Source: Ch67 sp041395845 (lineage in GTDB: Bacteria; Pseudomonadota; Gammaproteobacteria; Pseudomonadales; Ketobacteraceae). From it: a stretch of 64,000 bases of DNA. The notes under the pieces were generated by a model. It searched no databases, was not told the DNA's origin, and saw only the letters and a program-made list of their open reading frames with translations. A program made the translations under genes and the position numbers. Location: contig JAWKZS010000021.1 in NCBI GenBank assembly GCA_041395845.1, positions 1 to 64,000 on the forward strand, read 5' to 3'. This document shows, piece by piece, positions 62,113 to 64,000 of the stretch (within the stretch, counting starts at the first letter, position 1; each line of letters starts with the position of its first letter).

Positions 62113-62817
62113 ATGACCTGCAACTCACCCATTATCGTCGCCCTTGACTACCCGTATCAGGAACAGGCACTGGAAATGGCCGACCGGCTGGATCCGGCCC
62201 AGTGTCGCGTCAAGGTCGGCAAGGAACTCTACACCCGGGAAGGGCCGGCCATCCTGCGGGCGCTGCATGACCGTGGCTTTGACGTGTTCCTCGACCTGAA
62301 ATTTCACGACATTCCCAACACGGTAGCCAAGGCCTGTGCGGTGGCGGCTGATCTGGGGGTGTGGATGGTCAATGTGCACGCCAGTGGTGGCAGCCGGATG
62401 ATGGAAGCCGCGCGCAAGGCGGTGGAGCAGGGCGGCGGTCGAACCCTGCTGATCGCCGTGACGGTTCTCACCAGCATGGAACGTTCCGATCTTGCCGAAA
62501 TCGGTCTCGACATCGAGCCGCTCGATCAGGTCCGGCGCCTTGCCCGCCTGGCTGAGCAGTGTGGTCTGCATGGCGTCGTCTGTTCTGCGCAGGAAGCCAT
62601 CGCACTGCGGCAGCAGGCGGCGTCCACATTCAAGCTCGTCACGCCGGGTATCCGCCCGGCAGATAGCGCTGCCGACGATCAACGCCGCACCATGACCCCG
62701 GCGCAGGCTGTGGAGGTCGGCGTGGACTATATGGTCATCGGGCGTCCGATCACCCAGGCCAGCTTCCCCGAGCAGGCGCTGCAGGGCATACTGGCCAGCC
62801 TGCCCGGCACCTGCTGA
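62113..62817 (+). CDS. pyrF: Orotidine-5'-phosphate decarboxylase
   Basis: A 234-residue TIM-barrel enzyme for the last step of UMP synthesis. The catalytic Asp-Lys-Asp set is in LDLKFHDIPNTVAKA; IIVALDYP begins the barrel, and TPGIRPADSAADDQRR and VIGRPIT are the phosphate-binding blocks. GGAG precedes the ATG. The lapA-lapB-pyrF order is widespread. Confidence 0.96.
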   Translation: MTCNSPIIVALDYPYQEQALEMADRLDPAQCRVKVGKELYTREGPAILRALHDRGFDVFLDLKFHDIPNTVAKACAVAADLGVWMVNVHASGGSRMMEAARKAVEQGGGRTLLIAVTVLTSMERSDLAEIGLDIEPLDQVRRLARLAEQCGLHGVVCSAQEAIALRQQAASTFKLVTPGIRPADSAADDQRRTMTPAQAVEVGVDYMVIGRPITQASFPEQALQGILASLPGTC

Positions 62818-62888
62818 TTCGGCGGACTTTTTGCGTTAAATCTGTCTCTATCTGGGAAATCAACCCGTTTCCCCGGAGGAAAGAACAG

Positions 62889-63191
62889 ATGCGCTTGGGT
62901 ATCTTGCTGGCGGTACTGATGGTGTTGCAGGGCGTGCTGGTTACAGCAACCTGGGCCGAATCCGGCCGGCCAGGCAAACACTACGTCATCCTGCTGCCAG
63001 TGGACATCAATCAGGCAGATGCCGTAACCCTGTCCCGCGTGATGGACGGCATTGGTCCCAAGAAAGCACAGGCCATCGTCGATTACCGCAACCAGCATGG
63101 ACCGTTTCACACAATCGATGAATTGACCCGGGTGAAAGGCATCGGCGCGGGAACACTGAGCCGCAACAGGGGTCGAATTGCCGTGAAATGA
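62889..63191 (+). CDS. ComEA-like helix-hairpin-helix exported protein
   Basis: A 100-residue protein with a signal peptide (MRLGILLAVLMVLQGVLVTA, cleaved near TWA) and one tandem HhH domain: VDINQADAVTLSRVMDGIG and IDELTRVKGIGAGTL. CGGAGGA precedes the ATG. Such proteins bind DNA in the periplasm during uptake (ComEA) or are unstudied (YbaV type). Its position downstream of pyrF is common in pseudomonads. Confidence 0.9.
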   Translation: MRLGILLAVLMVLQGVLVTATWAESGRPGKHYVILLPVDINQADAVTLSRVMDGIGPKKAQAIVDYRNQHGPFHTIDELTRVKGIGAGTLSRNRGRIAVK

Positions 63192-63238
63192 GTGATTTTT
63201 TTACAAAATCGGCCATTCGGCGCAGGTGAGTTTATCCT

Positions 63239-63244
63239 TATAAT
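63239..63244 (+). promoter_or_regulatory. -10 element of the MlaC-like gene
   Basis: A perfect TATAAT at 63239-63244, 31 bases before the GTG start. No -35 consensus at the proper distance. Confidence 0.45.
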
Positions 63245-63275
63245 ATTGCTCAGGTATGACAAGAAGGAGTCACCG

Positions 63276-63953
63276 GTGAAACAGTTCCATGCAAACTTTC
63301 GCGCCTTCGTTCGCAGCCTGCTGCTGTCGCTATTGGCATTGGTTGCAGTGCCTGCAATGGCGGCCGCCAACGCAGATATGCTCTCGCCCGACCAGTTGAT
63401 CACTAACTTGTTCAACGAAGTCAGCCAGCGCGTCAAGCAGGATGAAGCCAAGATCATCGAAGACAAGGCCCAGCTCATCCAGATTGGTGAGGAGCTGCTG
63501 GTGCCTTACGTCAGCTTTGAAACCATGGCCAAGCAGATCCTGGGCAAGAACTGGCGCAAGATTACGCCTGACCAGCAGAAGCGCTACACCCTCGCATTCA
63601 AGGAGCGCGTCAGCTCCACCATCGTCGCGCAGTATGATCCAGGCAAGGACTACGAACTGATCATTACCGGTTCCCGTGCCAACGATGCGGGGGATCGGGC
63701 TGCCGTGAGCAGCGAGCTCACCGAAAAACAGTCGGGCAAAAAGTATCAGATCAGCTACCGCCTGTTTCTCGACAAAAAACTCAAACGCTGGCAGGTCTAT
63801 GACGTGGCGGCTGATGGCGTAAGCGTGCTGCAAAGCTTCAAGAGTGCCAGTGCCGAGGACTTCAAGCGCAACGGCATCGAGTACATGATTGCGCAACTCT
63901 CCAAGGCGCCCGAACCGGAGCAGAATGGGAGTTCCCAGCAGGCCAAGCAGTAA
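63276..63953 (+). CDS. MlaC/Ttg2D family phospholipid-binding protein
   Basis: 225 residues starting at GTG 63276, with AAGGAG (63264-63269) 6 bases upstream. The signal peptide ends near AMA. MLSPDQLITNLFNEVSQRVK, VPYVSFETMAKQILGKNWRK and the C-terminal KRWQVYDVAADGVSVLQSFK match MlaC, the periplasmic shuttle that carries phospholipids between membranes. No mlaA, B, D, E or F gene is nearby, so this is an orphan copy in this window and may have its own role. Confidence 0.9.
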   Translation: MKQFHANFRAFVRSLLLSLLALVAVPAMAAANADMLSPDQLITNLFNEVSQRVKQDEAKIIEDKAQLIQIGEELLVPYVSFETMAKQILGKNWRKITPDQQKRYTLAFKERVSSTIVAQYDPGKDYELIITGSRANDAGDRAAVSSELTEKQSGKKYQISYRLFLDKKLKRWQVYDVAADGVSVLQSFKSASAEDFKRNGIEYMIAQLSKAPEPEQNGSSQQAKQ

Positions 63954-63974
63954 ACAATCTGTACCGGTTCCATG

Positions 63975-63998
63975 ACGGGCGGCCCAGGCCGCCCGTTT
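63975..63998 (+). terminator. Terminator after the MlaC-like gene
   Basis: ACGGGCGG (63975-63982), loop CCCAGG, CCGCCCGT (63989-63996), then T residues at the window edge. Confidence 0.75.
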
Positions 63999-64000
63999 GC

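Overview
This window is a stretch of chromosome from a gammaproteobacterium related to Pseudomonas. The block rluB - diguanylate cyclase - yciK - mupP - ubiG - mtaD - mtnA - gyrA - serC - pheA - hisC - tyrA/aroA - cmk - rpsA follows the order I know from Pseudomonas. The many acyl-CoA genes (CoA-transferase, two acyl-CoA dehydrogenases, a 3-hydroxyacyl-CoA-type SDR, a FadL channel, thioesterase TesA) and the paired AraC regulators suggest a lipid- or hydrocarbon-using marine member of the Alcanivorax/Ketobacter kind. That placement is an inference from gene content. There is no tRNA, rRNA, CRISPR array, transposase, integrase or prophage gene.

Layout. 1-5.0 kb: a coupled pair (SprT-like metalloprotease and an exported protein cut by the window edge), an ion channel, and an AraC regulator divergent from a CaiB/BaiF CoA-transferase. 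5.0-12.4 kb: ygiM-like, yciI, yciB, rnm, a frameshifted yciO, trpS (with a cysteine pattern close to that of iron-sulfur TrpRS enzymes), scpA, scpB, rluB. 12.4-18.6 kb: a diguanylate cyclase with an intact product-inhibition site, the overlapping operon mtaD-ubiG-mupP-yciK, and divergent mtnA. 18.9-29.7 kb: gyrA (Leu at position 83), serC, the aromatic/histidine genes pheA, hisC and tyrA-aroA, then cmk and rpsA with a structured leader.

29.8-59.9 kb separates rpsA from ihfB, which are neighbours in Pseudomonas. It holds envelope, lipid and signalling genes: an SDR, tolC, yqcC, prc-HIT-histidine kinase (the kinase frameshifted), fadL, a histidine phosphatase, a candidate small RNA, a porin with a small PstS-like protein, DUF2804, SirB2, an SDR and acyl-CoA dehydrogenase with a divergent AraC regulator, a chemoreceptor-like/STAS/REC-PP2C-kinase triad, uup, ybbA-ybbP with divergent tesA, a second acyl-CoA dehydrogenase and a rhomboid protease. 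60.2-64 kb: ihfB, lapA, lapB, pyrF, a ComEA-like protein and an MlaC-like protein.

Two genes (yciO and the 7TMR-DISM hybrid kinase) are each broken by what looks like a single missing base; sequencing error and real decay cannot be separated from sequence alone. Three long inverted repeats (14485-14547, 17291-17433, 56891-57006) sit against gene ends and look like small non-coding mobile or palindromic elements. I did not find a clearly new defence or mobile system. The most interesting points are GyrA Leu83, the putative iron-sulfur TrpRS, the chemoreceptor/partner-switch triad and the palindromic elements.
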